The translations under genes were made by a program, and so were the position numbers. Below, one piece after another: positions 62,240 through 64,000 of a DNA stretch of 64,000 nt (positions within the stretch are counted from its first letter, which is position 1; each line of letters begins with the position of its first letter). Source of the stretch: Nitrospirota bacterium (GTDB lineage: Bacteria; Nitrospirota; Thermodesulfovibrionia; Thermodesulfovibrionales; UBA6898); contig JAJZPM010000003.1 in NCBI GenBank assembly GCA_021811105.1, positions 124,001 through 188,000 on the forward strand. The letters are read 5' to 3'. The notes beneath the pieces were generated by a model. It searched no databases, was not told where the DNA came from, and saw only the letters and a program-made list of their open reading frames with translations.

Positions 62240-64000
62240 ATGAAGAAAACAAGGTCTGACAAAGAAAAAATGCTCCTCTCCGGAAACGAGGCCCTTGCCC
62301 TCGCCGCCTTCGAGGCGGGGGTAAAAGTTGCATCAGCCTATCCCGGGACACCTTCCACCGAAATCCTCGAAAACCTGTCACGGTACGAGGGCGTCTACAC
62401 CGAGTGGGCGCCGAACGAGAAAGTGGCGTTCGAAGTCGCGCTTGGCGCCTCTTTTGCGGGAGTGAGAGCGCTTGCGACGATGAAACACGTCGGCCTCAAC
62501 GTCGCCGCCGATCCGCTCTTCACCGCCGCCTATACCGGTGTCAGGGGCGGCCTCGTTCTCATCGTCGCGGACGACCCGGACATGCACAGCTCCCAGAACG
62601 AGCAGGACAGCCGGAATTACGCGTTTGCCGCCAAGGTGCCGATGCTCGAACCCTCCGACGCTGCGGAGGCGAAGGATTTCCTCAAATCCGCATACCGCAT
62701 AAGCGAGGAATTCGATACGCCCGTGCTCCTGAAGAGTTCGACCCGCGTGTCCCATGTCAAGGGCGTGGTGACGACAGACGGCACCGAGACTTCCTCCGTT
62801 ACACCGGGTATCGAGAAAATGCCCGAGAAGTTCGTCATGCTCCCTGCCAACGCGAGAAAGCGGCGGATCGAGCTCGCGGCCCGCATGGAGAGACTGCGGG
62901 ACTTCAGCGAGACCTACAGCGGTAACCGGACCGAATGGGGCGACAGGAAGCGGTGCTTCATCACCTCGGGCGTCTCGTATTTATACGTGAAGGAAGTTTT
63001 TCCGGAGGCCTCCGTGCTGAAACTCGGCATGGTGTGGCCCCTTCCCGGGAAGATGATCAAAGAGTTTGCCGGCAAGGTGGAGGAGGTCTTCATCGTCGAG
63101 GAACTCGATCCTTTCCTTGAGCTGCATATCAGGGCGATGGGCATCGCCTGCAGGGGCAAGGACCTGGTCCCGGCGATAGGCGAGCTCAACCCCACGATCG
63201 TGCGCCAGTCGATCACAGGGAAAAAGGCGGAAGGGATCTTCGAGCCTGCAGCGATTCCCATGCGTCCGCCGAACCTCTGCCCTGGCTGTCCCCACCGCGG
63301 CATCTTTTACGCAATCTCGAAACTCGGGGCCTTCGTCACCGGCGATATCGGCTGCTATACGCTGGCAGCGCTTAAGCCGCTTTCGGCGATGGACACCTGC
63401 GTATGCATGGGAGCGGGGATAGGGAACGCCCACGGCATGGCAAAGGCGCTCGGCAAAGAAGGGCTCGGGAAGATCGTAGCGGTCATCGGCGACTCGACAT
63501 TTTTCCATTCCGGCATCACCGGGCTCATCGATATCGTCTTTAACAGGGGCGATTCGACCGTCGTCATCCTCGACAACCGGACCACCGGTATGACCGGGCA
63601 CCAGCCCCACCCTGCCTCGGGAATGACGATCACGGGCGATCCGACTGTCGCCGTCGATATCGGGGCGCTATGCAGGGCGGTGGGCGTAAAACATGTCAGG
63701 ACAGTCAACCCCCATGACATCGTGGAATGCGGAAAAGTCCTCAAGGAGGAGATCGAACGGCCCGAACCCTCCGTTATCATCACCAAGGCCCCCTGCGTCT
63801 TGCTGCCCGAGATGAAGAAACGGAAAGACAAGAAGCTCTACGTCGTTGTCTCCGGGAAGTGCACCGGCTGCAGGTCATGCCTCAAACTCGGCTGTCCGGC
63901 AATAGAATGGGTCCCGCTCACCGAGGAAGAGGCGAAACAGAAGGGCTGCAAAGCGAAACAGAAGGGATATTCGCAGATCAATGCGGTCCTATGCGACGGC
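62240..64000 (+). CDS. iorA: Indolepyruvate ferredoxin oxidoreductase alpha subunit, 3' truncated by window edge
   Basis: 587 codons visible, open to the last base. Thiamine-diphosphate enzyme oxidising aryl pyruvates with ferredoxin as acceptor. Begins with the pyrimidine-binding domain (LLSGNEALALAAFEAGVKVA, YPGTPSTEI), then core II and the TPP-binding domain (CPGCPHRGIF, TGDIGCYTL, IGDSTFFHSG, NRTTGMTG). The C-terminal ferredoxin part starts with CTGCRSCLKLGCP. Typical of anaerobes. Confidence 0.95.
   Translation, partial: MKKTRSDKEKMLLSGNEALALAAFEAGVKVASAYPGTPSTEILENLSRYEGVYTEWAPNEKVAFEVALGASFAGVRALATMKHVGLNVAADPLFTAAYTGVRGGLVLIVADDPDMHSSQNEQDSRNYAFAAKVPMLEPSDAAEAKDFLKSAYRISEEFDTPVLLKSSTRVSHVKGVVTTDGTETSSVTPGIEKMPEKFVMLPANARKRRIELAARMERLRDFSETYSGNRTEWGDRKRCFITSGVSYLYVKEVFPEASVLKLGMVWPLPGKMIKEFAGKVEEVFIVEELDPFLELHIRAMGIACRGKDLVPAIGELNPTIVRQSITGKKAEGIFEPAAIPMRPPNLCPGCPHRGIFYAISKLGAFVTGDIGCYTLAALKPLSAMDTCVCMGAGIGNAHGMAKALGKEGLGKIVAVIGDSTFFHSGITGLIDIVFNRGDSTVVILDNRTTGMTGHQPHPASGMTITGDPTVAVDIGALCRAVGVKHVRTVNPHDIVECGKVLKEEIERPEPSVIITKAPCVLLPEMKKRKDKKLYVVVSGKCTGCRSCLKLGCPAIEWVPLTEEEAKQKGCKAKQKGYSQINAVLCDG

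Overview
The window looks like the chromosome of a GC-rich, anaerobic or respiratory Gram-negative bacterium. Supporting genes are a lipoprotein secretin with other type II secretion genes, UbiX/UbiA quinone enzymes, a c-type cytochrome, rubredoxin and indolepyruvate:ferredoxin oxidoreductase. Nitrospirota or a former deltaproteobacterial lineage would fit, but nothing read here settles the phylum.

Bases 1-24,400 are mostly housekeeping: a 5'-truncated NRAMP transporter; a compact operon of a 37-codon peptide, a radical SAM/SPASM enzyme and an ICMT-like membrane methyltransferase; a type II secretion cluster (gspE-K-L-M-C-D); alr and tatA; a 6S RNA candidate before rarA, rny and ymdB; ubiX-ubiA; a DUF1573/cytochrome c gene with an in-frame UGA exactly at a conserved cysteine; uvrA without the usual insertion domain; apbE, a NusG-domain-II gene and a Gx transporter gene; yacG, dapB and rubredoxin.

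Bases 24,462-46,412 (about 22 kb) are an integrated element in the 3' end of tRNA-Ser(GGA). It is bounded by a 31-bp direct repeat, and each end also carries a tandem 10-bp repeat suited to integrase arm binding. Inside are a tyrosine integrase, a replication module (RepO-like and primase-like proteins, a hairpin leader behind a good promoter, an origin-like repeat cluster), and one long tightly packed operon that runs from MobC and relaxase through a polytopic TrbL/VirB6-like protein to a type IV prepilin and exported proteins. An HTH coiled-coil protein follows, whose promoter and 5' coding region carry 31 copies of TGAAAC/GTTTCA. The cargo is two cytosine methyltransferases, an EcoRII-like endonuclease, Vsr, RadC and a secreted nuclease. 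No VirB4/VirD4 ATPase or prepilin peptidase is visible, so mobility and pilin processing would need host or helper functions.

Bases 46,590-57,630 form a second accessory block: a DprA-like protein, an ATPase/Toprim-like pair, and a PLD-SNF2 helicase with an N6-adenine methyltransferase that has an in-frame TAA near its C terminus. Gene remnants (DUF4143, an HExxH metalloprotease, a cation efflux protein) flank them. Bases 57,880-64,000 return to ordinary genes: an amidohydrolase, a response regulator, a hybrid-sensing histidine kinase and the start of iorA.

The observations most worth following are the candidate selenocysteine in the DUF1573 cytochrome, the radical SAM/peptide operon, the TGAAAC array, the relaxase-pilin operon and the leader of the replication operon. 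All calls come from reading sequence only; no database search or folding program was run.
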